Part shown: positions 23,327-35,015 of the stretch, one piece after another
Layout: each line of letters starts with the position of its first letter
Position numbering within the stretch: position 1 is the stretch's first letter
Origin: Paramacrobiotus metropolitanus
Taxonomy: Eukaryota > Tardigrada > Eutardigrada > Parachela > Macrobiotidae
DNA length: 64,000 nucleotides
Reading direction: 5' to 3'
Assembly (NCBI RefSeq): GCF_019649055.1
Contig: NW_026570234.1
Span: 930,001-994,000, forward strand
The notes under the pieces: generated by a model
Database searches by the model: none
What the model saw: the letters and a program-made list of their open reading frames with translations, nothing else
What the model was told of the DNA's origin: nothing
Program-made: the position numbers and the translations under genes

Positions 23327-24792
23327 GGAAAGAGCGTCAGAAAGACGATAACAATCACAAACACTGTTCACTAATAACAGCAGTTTCCACTGGTTAAATT
23401 ATCCTCCTGTAATCTCGGCCAACCAACAGCTACTTCGCCAAAAACCCCACCGTCGTGAGAATTTGCAGTCTTCGCAAGGCGTCATAGCAGGCAGTCCAAA
23501 GAAAGGATTAAATTTGACAGTAAGTTCAAGGAACCCTTCAAAGCATGTTGCGGGCTGCTACAATGCAGGAATCATTCATTACATTGATTTGGATTCCAAG
23601 TCAGAATTCGTCATCACTGTATTTCATTGACAGCAGATCGCTGCCTGACAATGAGATCAGCAGTTAAACACGGAACTAAAATTAAACAGTGCAATTTTAC
23701 TTATGCAGCAATATCATGCCAGTATGAATGGTGAACGTATTAAATAATAATATTTTAAAATAACTGTAAACCTGCAAAATACTGCAAACACGCTGACACA
23801 AGTTTCCCGGATTGTGTCCCTAAGGAGATTTTTTGAAAGCTGTACGAAATGTATTGTACTGTATTTATAAGCAGTCGCATCTGACGTGAATTCAGAACAG
23901 ACTTTGTTTGCATCGTGGCGTGCCGGCTGTAGCCTTCGAAAATCGTACCTATTGCTGCAGCCGGATGCGGGCACTCAGGTGACTGGGGTGGTCCACACTG
24001 TACCACCGACATTCGGTCGGCGTCCTGAGATGCTGATGAATGCCGAATGGTGATTACGGCACCTGTCCTGTACAGGCTGTACTCATGATGACGTTAACGT
24101 GGTTTACTATGGTAAGTAGTGGATGACATACCTGCAACGATTGCAAATGGCTCACCATTGCATCATTTTTCTTTCAAACTGATTTTCCGTTTCGCTCTCT
24201 GTTTTTTTTAGTAGTGTCCACTGTCCATGTGTCAAATTACTTACCGGAAGTGTGGGGTCGGCCACAGCGCTTTCGTCCCTCTATCCTTTAGGACACAGTT
24301 GCAAGGAATCGGCTCACTATTTTTTAAACTTTCAAAGCGCGATGCACAAACGACGAATACGTTCTGCTTAATCGCGAGTACAGAAAGCCCGGAAGGAAAT
24401 CGGTTTGGAAGAAAATTACTTCAATGCTGGGATGCATGTCCACTATCCACTTTATATCATACTCGTATAAACAGTAAACGTTTCCGACTTCGAGAGCAGC
24501 GATCGGAAAGGTCGACTTCAGTGATCAGCATTTACTACTGTAGCCATTTACGCGTCTCTTTGTAATTTGTATCAGCTTTCTAACCGTTTTTACGTGTTAA
24601 CGAAGTTTTTTTATCATGCCATTTAATGTTGGAAATTAAAATATACAAACGCAAACAATCTTCTAGTGCTGATCTTCCAGAAGCCAAAAGCTTTAATTCT
24701 ACAGTTTCTACTTTTCCATCGTTAACACACAATTACATCCCGCAACCGTTACACAATGCACATGCTCTCCTGGTATCAAAAACCCGGATATA
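23327..24792. other. Intergenic upstream of nuclear receptor A
   Basis: No gene recognised. Contains the presumed receptor A promoter at the left. Short frames on both strands (for example around 23714-24012 minus and 24227-24565 plus) have no domain or splice support. Confidence 0.45.
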
Positions 24793-25911
24793 CAGGGGTG
24801 CCGCGCCAAGTTCGGACAGTTGCGCAAATTAAATTAAAAAATATTTCTGTACTTGGTTTTACTTTTTATTTTGCACTATATTAGTGCAACTTTTTATTGC
24901 GGATCCGAATATGCTGAAATTTGAAATGCAAGATGGGGTAATAAGCAGCCAACCGGTTAAGAGGAAGATGGGGTAGGGGTCATATCCAGAGGGATTATAA
25001 CCAGAAAATTCCTCAAGTGACATTTTTTTATGGACATTTTTTTAAACTGTTGAGTATCCTTAAAGGTATGTGGTACGGGTCAGCAAAAACTTTCTCGTGA
25101 TTGGTGCTCGAGGTGACCCAGACAGAAGGAGCACCTCCCATAGACTTGTATGTTAAACAGTGCTTCCGGAAGAATGTGGTTGCCTAGCGCGCAGAGACAC
25201 ATAACTTCGAGATGATGTTTTCGAAGAATAAGACATGCATTAAAGTAGAGGATTTTTGTATTCTACGAGTACTTGTTATCTACGAAGCATGCAGTAAGAT
25301 AGAGCTGACAGAACGATCGAAGAAAAAACCGACAAAGCAGTGGCCAAATAAATTTTGCGTTAGTGCGAAAATGTGTTGAAGCGGGATGTCGCGGGCCTTT
25401 TGAGCAATAACAAGAGCTTAAAGTGTTGCTCAGTGGTTGGCCAACAAGTTTGTGTTGCATGCTTGACACATCCGACCTACTCTGATTCCTGTGCGAGCTC
25501 TCAAAGGGCACCGTCCACCATTCTGACAGTGCCTCCAGTAATATTGCAGAGGTCACGCCGCCATCATTGAAATAGAATGGAGTCAGACGAATTTAGCAAG
25601 GGCTTTGAATGGCAAATAGCCCAGCGTAAACCTTTTTGGGTTGTAGCTTCAGTACGAGTAGAATTTCTTACGAAATTTTAAACGGGAGGGAGACATGGAC
25701 GGTCCTTGGGTCGAACCGCATTTTTATTCAGGTCTGCTTCATTTTAAATCTCGCTGTAAAACAAGCCACGCCCTCGGCCTTGCGATCCATAGTGAAAAAG
25801 GTGCATAACACATATGCTAATAATAAAAAAATTAAATAACTAGTAATTTGTTGGTGGGTGACCCATAGTGATTTTTAAGAGAAGCTGTCCGAACTTGGCG
25901 CGGCACCCCTG
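24793..25911. mobile_element. TA-flanked DNA transposon remnant, 27-bp TIRs
   Basis: Ends are perfect 27-base inverted repeats, caggggtgccgcgccaagtt plus cggacag, at 24793-24819 and 25885-25911. Each is flanked by TA (24791-24792 and 25912-25913), matching the TA duplication of Tc1/mariner/pogo-type elements. The 1.1-kb body has only short frames on both strands and no recognisable DDE transposase, so it is non-autonomous or decayed. It lies between nuclear receptors A and B. Boundaries are clear; the superfamily rests on the TA duplication alone. Confidence 0.8.
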
Positions 25912-26231
25912 TATCTAGCGCCCATCCACAAAATAAATTCATACTCGTGAAAATTTCAAATACTGTAAAACAAAACGGAACCGGATGTACGTAGTTCATG
26001 GACACCACTACACTAGTAACATTTAAAAACACAGAAATAACACTTTAATTTTATACAGAAATATTTAAACGAATTGTTAGCACAGCTGTAACAACACGAG
26101 TTTCATAGTGATGTGAGCAGTCACAAGATCTGCACGAACCAAAATCCGGTAAAAGACGTTTGTGCGTGTTGGATGTGACCCTAGCGAAAGAGCAAGAAAT
26201 CTGCAGAAACACGCCTGTTGTTTTCCGTGCT

Positions 26232-28488
26232 CTACCGAAGATGACGGCGGGCTGCCAGGACGACTTCCCGAAACGTCACCGATGAAGACCGTATGGGAAA
26301 CTGCGTGAGGTCCAGGGTGCTAACGTAATCTACAGATAGTTTCTGCACTACAGGAAACTGCCTCATTAGGGAGTCCAGCTTTCGGAAAGTCAATGCTCGC
26401 TCTACACTGTTCAATCTTTCGCCAAATAGAAAAAATAAAGTATCCAAATAATAAGTGTGAGTTCGCTCCAAGAGATCCTTATTAGCAGCACCGGATGTGT
26501 CTACAAAAACCCACATTCACAAACTACGACAAACGAAGCAGAAAGTAAGCAGTCTGCTTAAATATGTAACCAAACCCAATACTTGAAAATTATCCAACTC
26601 AATTTACTTATGCTCTTTCTGGCTAATTCTGAAAATACTGCGAGCATAAACTACCAGTGCACTTGCCTGGCCGAAACAGCGCCACAGCCAATATCAGGTA
26701 CGTTTCTACGAGCGTCAATCCAAGGCTGTTTAAGGATGCCGCAAAGCTGATAACATATTCCACGTAATCCTGTTCCAACTGGCCAACGGAGATGAGCCAG
26801 TACCGACTGCTGTGGACATTTTCAGGCCCCACCAAATAATAAAACTCTCCTTTATATATAAACCGGGAATGGTGAACCTATTTACAGAATGCATATAACC
26901 CAAATGATTGTGTGTACTTATTTCAAGTGGGGCTAACTAATGTTCACAAAAGGACTACCTAGTACTACTCGTAGCGCAAATGCAAATCATATTAATTTAC
27001 CAGCCAATGAATGAGGTATTTTTCGGATACAAGAATCTTTTTATCTTCCACGCTAAAATCGCCAAATCCAGGAAGCATGGATGCAAAAGTCGCTAAACGG
27101 ACCATGCCATGTCGAACACACTCCGCCGCAATCTCCAGCATTCGCTCAGGCGTGGCCTGTGGTTGGAGCTGAAAATAAACAGCATCAACAGCATCATCCG
27201 TGCAATCCTGCACTTACTGTACCGGCCATATCGCGGTAAAAAATTTCTTCGAATCGGAAATACATGCATTCGTGAAGAAATGCAAGTGATCCGGTATACA
27301 CTGCTATTTCCTTTTTTATAACCGTAAAATTTCTTTCGAAAAAAATAGCATAAAGCCGTGCGGGGAAAGATTTTGTAAGATTCTTAATTGTAAGTAGAAC
27401 CTTACCGGAACCTGGCCGTCTTCTATGGCAGATACCATGAATTTTGACCACAGCTCGATTTCATCGCCGTAAGCTGCATCCACTGCTGCTGTCACAGCTT
27501 TTACAGCGCCTTCTAGTGCGCTCTTTCGTCGGTTTGTAAGATCCCAGTACGCGCTTAAAAAGGGAGGGAGATCAATCGTAGCAGACTTTTGCGAGTGCTG
27601 CTCCAGAGGTGCCCGTCTGGCATCATATTCCGTTCTGTGTGGCAGTTCAGTCGAGTCTGAAAAACAATATAAACGCTCTTCTATAAAGATCAATGATAAA
27701 TCCCGAATACCAGAAATTACCTGAACGACGTAGAACTTTATGCACAGGTAAGCCCTCGCCATCCTCCTCCGAATTTGTGTCTGACTCACAAATGTGCGAG
27801 CTATTGCGCCTGACTGGAGAAATACTTGAACAAATAACTGATTTCCCTGCAAATTTTGACCGGTCAAATACAAGCAGACAGGACCGCGGATAATCCGATA
27901 TTTTAGTACCGTTATACAACTTATACTATCGTACGACTGTCGACCGCAAGGGTAAAAAAAGGTAAAAACTGTGACTGATTAATCGTAATTCGTAACCATA
28001 TTATTATTACGACCAACTTACTATTACGGTTTCCAATGATAACAGAAGATACACTACTTCCGGAGCCCGAGCAGAAGGAAGATCCTTGGGAGGGAGCAAA
28101 TCTCAAAACTGCAACAAATGCCTTCAGCACAGCTCAGAAATTTAATTTGCGATTACAAATCTGTATCGTTTAAAAACGACCCTCGAATCTACGTACTTTC
28201 AGTGGCAATAACACTGCTGATCAAGGTGAAAGCGGGCAATGTCTGATTACGTTTTTGATATTTTCAGTATGTAGTATGAACTCGTCCAGCTCACAGTAAC
28301 TTACCAGTATTCTGCAAGCGATCAGGCGAAACTGCCGATTCGCGTGGCCGTTCGTCCGGCTCGTGTCCACTGGCGATCTGACTGTGGGCAATGAGATCGG
28401 ATTTATAAGCGGACACCTTTTTCGGGTATGGGCTCATTTCGTTTTTGCAAGCTCTGCGACGCCTACACAGGATACGGGTAATGAAATC
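26232..28488 (-). CDS. Nuclear receptor B, full LBD but no recognisable zinc fingers
   Basis: Eight exons on the minus strand: 28305-28488, 28022-28108, 27721-27846, 27406-27656, 27218-27310, 27001-27168, 26667-26877 and 26232-26500 (462 codons in one frame). The ligand-binding half is clearly paralogous to receptor A: FLSAYWDLTNRRKSALEGA, GDEIELWSKFMVSAIEDGQ, FASMLPGFGDFSVEDKK, KYLIHWL, YYLVGPENVHSSRYWL, LTLVETYLILAVALFRP and SLMRQFPVVQKLSVDYV. The 168-base exon and the phase pattern match receptor A. The 26667-26877 exon ends CCAG|GCAAGT, a GC-AG intron. The first exon found reads DFITRILCRRRRACKNEMSP, which only partly matches the end of finger 2, and no CEGCK exon was found upstream, so the DNA-binding domain is lost or displaced. 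Translation could start at the in-frame ATG with first base 28437. The small 27218-27310 exon has a weak acceptor. It may be a DBD-less receptor, a dominant-negative type or a decaying gene. Confidence 0.75.
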
Positions 28489-28710
28489 CTAAGGGCAGCA
28501 GAAAAAATAAAACAGATTAATATAATAATATAATTTAATATAAAATATAATTTGGAGCCATATGTTATTATTTTCTTACACTGCTAAAGCACTTAGTATT
28601 TCTGTCAAGAATTAATAAGGTTCATCACATTAATTATCATTACACTGATTACAAACTGCACTCCTTGCAGACTAGACTTACGGTAAGCTTCACAAAATTG
28701 TAACGAACAT

Positions 28711-29574
28711 CGCAAGATCAAAATCTTCTTTCGGATATATTAAACTTCATGAAAGATAACAACGCGTCAATATCGAATATTACTGTACTGTACATTTATA
28801 AGTGTCATTTCGATAAAAGTTACCATAATTCACAAGCTGCTCAAGACTTTTTGCCAGGAAACGTTAGCTGTTACACTGCACTAACAGTGCAATCCACTAC
28901 GAATCCAAAACTTAAAATGAATACTCATAAAGAAAAACAATCTTCCAAACACAGAACTCTATCAGGTAATTGAACCGTAATTCTTGCTACAAAAATACTC
29001 TGTACTACGAGCATTCTGCAATATTATTCTGTTGCATTAGTGATTAGGTAGTAAAAATAACAAAAAAAAACTACCCAGAGTCCCAGACACCCAGTCTGCT
29101 ACGAGCTCAGAATATTATACTGTTACTTAAACTGGCTGCACAGCTATCCATATCTTTGGAAAATACCTTTAAAACCGTCTAAATCCAAACCAGTTTGATG
29201 TCCAATTCAAAATTTTGGTGTCATTTTCGATTGTTGACAGTTTCCTCTCACTCGCTTGATACTTCAGAGGCACCGTCCAAAATCGACAGTACGTATTTCA
29301 TTTACTACATTATGCAGAAAATATAGGTATTTACTATTCTGCAGATATAAATTCATATTGTATATAGTATATACAGTAGAATAATATAAATACTAGATAT
29401 TCGCGATGTTGCGCCTCGTAGTTCTTGGCATTTCACCTCGTCAGCTCACGTTGCACAAGCCACAAAGTAAAGAACCGATGCGATTCGCCTCTCAGCTTCA
29501 AAAGCTAAGGGTTGATGCCATGCTTTAACTAATTAATCGTATAAATATGTTGTCTTTTTGTATGTAAAACCGTT
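28711..29574. repeat. Tandem duplication, copy 1 (864 bp)
   Basis: Copy 1 of an 864-base direct tandem duplication; copy 2 follows with no spacer at 29575. The copies are identical in everything I compared except homopolymer lengths at the right end (t5 against t6, a4 against a5) and the last few bases. Both hold the same 74-codon plus-strand frame (28749 and 29613), which I do not believe is a gene. It begins just upstream of nuclear receptor B's first identified exon. Such identity means a very recent duplication or an assembly artefact. Confidence 0.95.
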
Positions 29575-30438
29575 CGCAAGATCAAAATCTTCTTTCGGAT
29601 ATATTAAACTTCATGAAAGATAACAACGCGTCAATATCGAATATTACTGTACTGTACATTTATAAGTGTCATTTCGATAAAAGTTACCATAATTCACAAG
29701 CTGCTCAAGACTTTTTGCCAGGAAACGTTAGCTGTTACACTGCACTAACAGTGCAATCCACTACGAATCCAAAACTTAAAATGAATACTCATAAAGAAAA
29801 ACAATCTTCCAAACACAGAACTCTATCAGGTAATTGAACCGTAATTCTTGCTACAAAAATACTCTGTACTACGAGCATTCTGCAATATTATTCTGTTGCA
29901 TTAGTGATTAGGTAGTAAAAATAACAAAAAAAAACTACCCAGAGTCCCAGACACCCAGTCTGCTACGAGCTCAGAATATTATACTGTTACTTAAACTGGC
30001 TGCACAGCTATCCATATCTTTGGAAAATACCTTTAAAACCGTCTAAATCCAAACCAGTTTGATGTCCAATTCAAAATTTTGGTGTCATTTTCGATTGTTG
30101 ACAGTTTCCTCTCACTCGCTTGATACTTCAGAGGCACCGTCCAAAATCGACAGTACGTATTTCATTTACTACATTATGCAGAAAATATAGGTATTTACTA
30201 TTCTGCAGATATAAATTCATATTGTATATAGTATATACAGTAGAATAATATAAATACTAGATATTCGCGATGTTGCGCCTCGTAGTTCTTGGCATTTCAC
30301 CTCGTCAGCTCACGTTGCACAAGCCACAAAGTAAAGAACCGATGCGATTCGCCTCTCAGCTTCAAAAGCTAAGGGTTGATGCCATGCTTTAACTAATTAA
30401 TCGTATAAATATGTTGTCTTTTTTGTATGTAAAAACCG
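29575..30438. repeat. Tandem duplication, copy 2 (864 bp)
   Basis: Second copy of the 864-base unit starting cgcaagatcaaaatcttctt. Similarity ends near 30438 at tatgtaaaaaccgttc. No other feature was recognised inside the unit. Confidence 0.95.
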
Positions 30439-31497
30439 TTCACATTTACTGTAATCTATATTCTACGGTATAGAACACCAAAAATGGTCCAAAATTATTG
30501 CTTTCCGTACAAAACCCAGACGGACACACCACCGCTTACGATTGGTGGAAAACTAGATAGTAATGACGTGTACTCGTAAGCGAGATAGCGGCACCCGGTT
30601 TCTACTTTCCACTTTCTAGGTAGCTGTCTCTCATATTTAATTTACTGTACTTACTTTATTACCGCACCAGGCGCACCTTCCATAGTCGTATCACTCGTAG
30701 TCGTATGCTTGTGAACGTATTAATTCAACCACAATTCCGTGTGGCAAAATTATTCACTACTGTGCGGGATACCGACAACTCAAAAGGATGTGGGTATTTC
30801 CGTGTTGGGATGTACAGTAGAAACACTATTGTACTTAATTCCCCCTTGTGTGATTTTATTAATTTTGTACGTCATTAATTTTAGAGTCTTAAAGACCGGT
30901 AGCGGCATGGCGGCGGCGACGCACATACTGATTGTAAGCCGTAGATTGTATTCTACTCTCTAGCTAGCTATCAGAACCGTCGTATTTCATATGAATTTTA
31001 TGCACGCAGAATTTTGCAAAATTAATACTGCAATTACTGCTATTTCTAAATAATACAGTACTGTAATTCTGTCTGTAATACTTATAAATGAATGAGTTAG
31101 GAGTACAAGCACTACCCGTTACTTCCTTACTTATTTCCTAAAGTCAGAGGCCAGATAATAATAACTGTAATTCGTAAAGACTATTGTACAACGGATTGAG
31201 ACTATTGTACAACGGATTTAGATGAAAGCCAAAGAAAGATTCGAAATCAGCGAAATTTTTGGCCTGGGAACGGTCTCCAAAATCCAAATTTGAAATTACT
31301 TTTTAAGTACAGTACTGTGCGTGCTTTCAGCTTCGTACAGTCCAGTAGAAGCGCAAAGTCAAACTGCAAAGCATCCGTGTTGTTATCGCACTAAAATAAG
31401 CTAATTAAATCTATTTTAATACTCATCCTCCTCAGAGCTTCAAGATTGATAAAATTGTAAAACCATAAAATTATACAAAAAGAATTATATCCAGTAA
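30439..31497. other. Intergenic between receptors B and D
   Basis: No intact gene. Contains the GPCR-like fragment listed separately at 30739-30963 and, near 31180-31218, two adjacent copies of gactattgtacaacggatt. The rest is AT-rich without a coding signal. Confidence 0.45.
30739..30963 (+). pseudogene. GPCR helix-5-like fragment
   Basis: A 74-codon frame reads WQNYSLLCGIPTTQKDVGIS, then CTVETLLYLIPPCVILLILY followed by VINFRVLK. A loop Cys, a hydrophobic helix with central Pro-Pro and Tyr, then a basic end resemble extracellular loop 2 plus transmembrane helix 5 of rhodopsin-like GPCRs. No other helices were found nearby. Most likely a relic or chance hydrophobic frame. Confidence 0.28.
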
Positions 31498-31992
31498 TCA
31501 AGTTGATAACGGGCTTCTTAATTCGAGATCACACCATTCGCGTAGCTGCTCCCCTGATGGCATCGTATCACAAAATCGTTTCCCATTCTTCAATTTCATC
31601 GGCATTTCACTGGAATCCACCTTTAGTATATAACGTTTGATAACTTCTTGAAACAGCCTTAACGCCGGCCACAATTGCTCGATCTTGGACATTATGTTCT
31701 TGTCTCCGATACGGTGAGCAGTGATGTACATCAACACATCCATATAGTGCTTGTGAATAATCGCCAAGAATGTTTTATCCTCTACCGAAGCCGTTTCTAC
31801 GATGGTCCAGTGGATGCAAATTAACTACCAGTTTACGCAATGAAAGTTTTCAATGGCCTTACCAGGGTCAAACAGCAGAACGACAAATAAAAGGAATTTT
31901 TCAATAATATTCAATTGCAAAGCTCGAAGGCGGACGGAGATCTCCACTACAAAATCCACATAATCTTCTTCGCTGAAACAATTGAGAAGGTA
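31498..31992 (-). pseudogene. Nuclear receptor D, truncated: last two LBD exons only
   Basis: Two exons on the minus strand: 31863-31992 and 31498-31796, joined in phase 1 exactly as in receptors A, B and C. The first reads YLLNCFSEEDYVDFVVEISV and continues to LNIIEKFLLFVVLLFDP, matching the paralogues' LxLxExYLLxxxALFRP. The second has HKHYMDVLMYITAHRIGDKN, LWPALRLFQEVIKRYILKV and ends in GKRFCDTMPSGEQ. The paralogous first exon is 208-211 bases, but here only ~130 are left before the ~117-bp minisatellite begins. No upstream DBD or LBD exons were identified, so it is probably a truncated pseudogene. The remaining frame is intact, so truncation may be recent, or an upstream part may be unrecognised. 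Confidence 0.75.
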
Positions 31993-32013
31993 CTACAAAA
32001 TTTATCAGTACTT

Positions 32014-32610
32014 ACCGGCCCAGGTGGAGTGTTTTGGAAGAACCGTCACACGGAGAACCACCCGGGCATTTTTGACGAACCCGCCGTACTAGTATGGAGG
32101 GCCGTAGCCTCTTGACCCGGTCCGGAAATTTTGACCGGCCCAGGTGGCGTATTTTAGAAGAACCGTCACGGAGAACCCGGGCATTATTGACGAACCCGCC
32201 GTACTAAAGTATGGAGGGGCCGTAAATTTTGACCTGGTCCGGAAACTTTGACTGGTCCAGGTGGCGTGTTTTGGAAAACCGTCACGCAGAGAACCACCGG
32301 GCATTATTGACGAACCGCCGTACTAATGTATGGCGGGGGCGTAAATTGGACCGGTCCGGAAATTTGACCGGTCTAGGTGCCGTGTCTTGGAAGAACCGTC
32401 ACACGGAAAACCATTTGGGCATTATAAGCGAACCCGCCGTACTTATGTAGAGTGAAACCGTATTTTGACCCAGTCAAGAATTTTGACGGGTTTAGGTGGT
32501 GTGTTGGGTGAGCCGTTAACCGTCACGCTTAGAACCACCTGGTCAATATAGACGAAGCCACCGTTCTATTGTATGGGGGGCGTAAATTTGGACCTGCCCG
32601 GAAAGTTCGT
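32014..32610. repeat. Minisatellite, ~117-bp unit, five copies
   Basis: Five imperfect tandem copies start near 32015, 32133, 32250, 32366 and 32485. Each carries gaccggcccaggtggcgtg, a gaaccgtcac-type block, gggcattattgacgaacccg, ccgtactaatgtatgg and gaccYggtccggaaa. Spacing is about 116-119 bases; 117 is 39 codons, so the minus strand shows a repeating peptide (for example FSVTVLLKYATWAGQNFRTG). The last copy is the most diverged. The array abuts the truncated receptor D. GC content is higher than in the surroundings. Confidence 0.9.
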
Positions 32611-35015
32611 TTTCGGTCCGGAACTTAGTTTCACGACGGAAAAATAAATCACGGGAACAACGTTTAACAAAACTGAAGAACTTTTGATATATCAAAACGG
32701 CGTTGAGAATTGTAAAAGGGAGAAGGTTCAACTTTTAAAATGTTTTTTTCCGGCAAGCTTTCAGTAGGCACTTGCTTGGTTCCCAAAATGCAGAAAGACC
32801 AAGCAGGCATAAACCTCGGCTGTATTTTAGAATCCAGCCGGCCCAATCGAGGCCAATCTACCTGCTGCTGAAACTTCTACGGCTGTGCCGTCGCCATCTC
32901 GAGACTGCTACTCACTGATGGGTCGAGACTCCGAAAAAACTGATAGTACTTGCGTGACACGGACCAGGAAATAAAGCAATTTTTATTTGTTCTGTTATTC
33001 AAATGAAAGACAGGTGCAACATTTTTGATGCATCTGGCGACGTCCGAATCGTTGCCAGCTGCAACAAGAATGTGACCAAACGCATCACGTTCACAAGCAA
33101 ACCCGATGTCGCTATAACAAGGTATACAAGAACCTGAATTGGCGGTTTAATCTTGATCGGTGGTTGACCACCACTAGAACCCGCAGCTCGACAGTTGCAA
33201 CAGTTCAAGCAGGTTTCCGATTTATTGCGCCTTTGGAGGCGGGCTTCAAACAAATTTGTGGCTGCCGATATGAAACTTACTTAAAGCCATTTATCACAAT
33301 CACAGTATACCGTCACTAAAGATTAAAGGTAAATATTGCAACGTAGTATCCAATAATGCAACGTCCAAATTATGCAACGTAGAATCAAGCGATTGCAAAG
33401 TCAATCGTTCAATTGACTCCGATTAAGTTTATCTGGAGTTGCTGAGCGAAATCGACTCCGTCCTTACCGCCGAGTCGCCAGAATGGCATCATACCAAATT
33501 GTTCTGCAGAATTGAAGTGTGGATCGGCAGTCGATCCTTAATCTGGGTCCAGCCTTGACAAGCCCTTCGTAAAATTTTTTTGGTCATTTTAACAGATCTT
33601 TTACCGGCCATTTGAGCTTGCTTTCACCGCTTTTCGGCAGGATCGGTTAACCAACTTAAAGATATTGAGGCACCACTGAACCACCAGTAAATTCGCGTCA
33701 GTGAGTATCTAAAGATTCGACCAGACAAAACTTAGAGCGATTCGTCAACAATTTTTGGAATACCCGTATCGTTTTAGTATCGAGCCGCAGGATGCAGATT
33801 CCTGCCAGGTTCCTCGAGCCAGAACTAAACTCTAGCAAAAGCTACACTCCGTTGAAAGGCCTATGGTGGTTGCTGGAGCTGTACAACATAAGTATCTCAC
33901 TCAAGAAAACGTGGTCGCAGCTCACAGCAGCAAAAAGCCGCCCGTCGTAAAGTGCAAAACCTGGGTAACTGTGATACGACATTGAGAGACGGCTCTCAAG
34001 TCCCGCATGAAGATTCGAGTTGAAGCAGACCAGCTACAAATAACTGCAGACAAATGCCTTTAATAACTGGTAGATCAGTGATTCGAGAAGTTGTTTTCCT
34101 AAACTCGACCGGAGTAGACAAAAATCGTCTGAGCATTGACACATGAGATCTACAAATGGCCGACGCCAACAACCGCAATAATTTACATGGAGCTGAAACC
34201 TCCACACAGACAAAACCGAAAACAGAAAGAATGGCCGCAAACCGTACCAGCTGCACCTATGGGGTGCCCCAGCCTATCCGATACCAAAACCCCAGAGGCA
34301 ATGGAGAAAAAAGAAATTGAAGCAGATCACACGGCTATCTCTGCTCCCCAACACCCTAAAAGGAAGAAGCCATCAGGCGGGAAGACAGGCAAGAGTCCTC
34401 CACATGGAGTTTATGGAGTATGGGATCCCTGTACCACATGGCTTTGAAATTCCGCGCTTAGATTTAAACAGGCCTACCTGCCGGTCCATGGAATACCCGC
34501 ACCCATCTGGAAAACAAGATACCAGCATCGTGCAGAACATGTGGCAAAGAGGCATCTCATGAAAACGAGGGCCCTAAAAATTTGCCACCAATGACGAGCC
34601 CTTATGCGCGGAAATTACGGTTCAACAGCCGGAATGAGGAAAGGAATAAATGCAACCCCTTGGACGGCTCCGACTATCCTTGCTTAACGGTAGAATGCCA
34701 GATTTGGCACTGCGATACGGATATCGTTCAAAGCATCCGTTACCTGAAGTGACGGCAAGTCGTCGTTCCCATTCCCACGGACAAGGTTGAAAAGAAAAAG
34801 GCCTACCCGGGAGACCCTTGGTATGCTAACCAGGATAGTTACCTAAGTCTACAGCCTGCTGGCTAAGGGTGGGTAACCGACACTATCGGCGATTGATTAC
34901 GGGTTGCGAAGCCACTGTGCCACCGAATAGGGCACGAAAAGATCACCGCAGCCAGATAGCCCCGCCGCTAAGCGCAAAAAATTGAGTGTCAAATATTCAC
35001 TATATGCTTTGTCAA
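32611..35015. other. Unassigned stretch with a GC-richer block
   Basis: No gene recognised. A run of gcaacgta-containing repeats lies around 33335-33390. From about 34130 to 34970 the sequence is noticeably more GC-rich, with overlapping plus-strand frames rich in Lys, Pro and His. One holds CRTCGKEASH, loosely like a zinc knuckle, but no retroelement domain can be confirmed. Possibly an old insertion or an unrecognised fast-evolving gene. Confidence 0.35.

Noticed and set aside
23714-24012. Overlapping minus-strand frames upstream of receptor A
   Set aside because: No domain, no matching splice phases to the receptor; treated as noncoding.
25263-25570. Overlapping plus and minus frames inside the TA-flanked element
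   Set aside because: Neither shows a DDE or helix-turn-helix motif, so I do not call a transposase.
28550-28640. Possible micro-exon reading NTKCFSS upstream of receptor B
   Set aside because: Too short, with weak splice sites, and it would not rebuild a zinc finger.
28749-28973. 74-codon frame present twice (also 29613-29837)
   Set aside because: It is duplicated only because the whole 864-bp unit is duplicated. It has no domain and no splice or regulatory support.
32999-33253. 84-codon minus-strand frame with a hydrophobic segment
   Set aside because: No homology to receptor exons, no splice context; probably chance.
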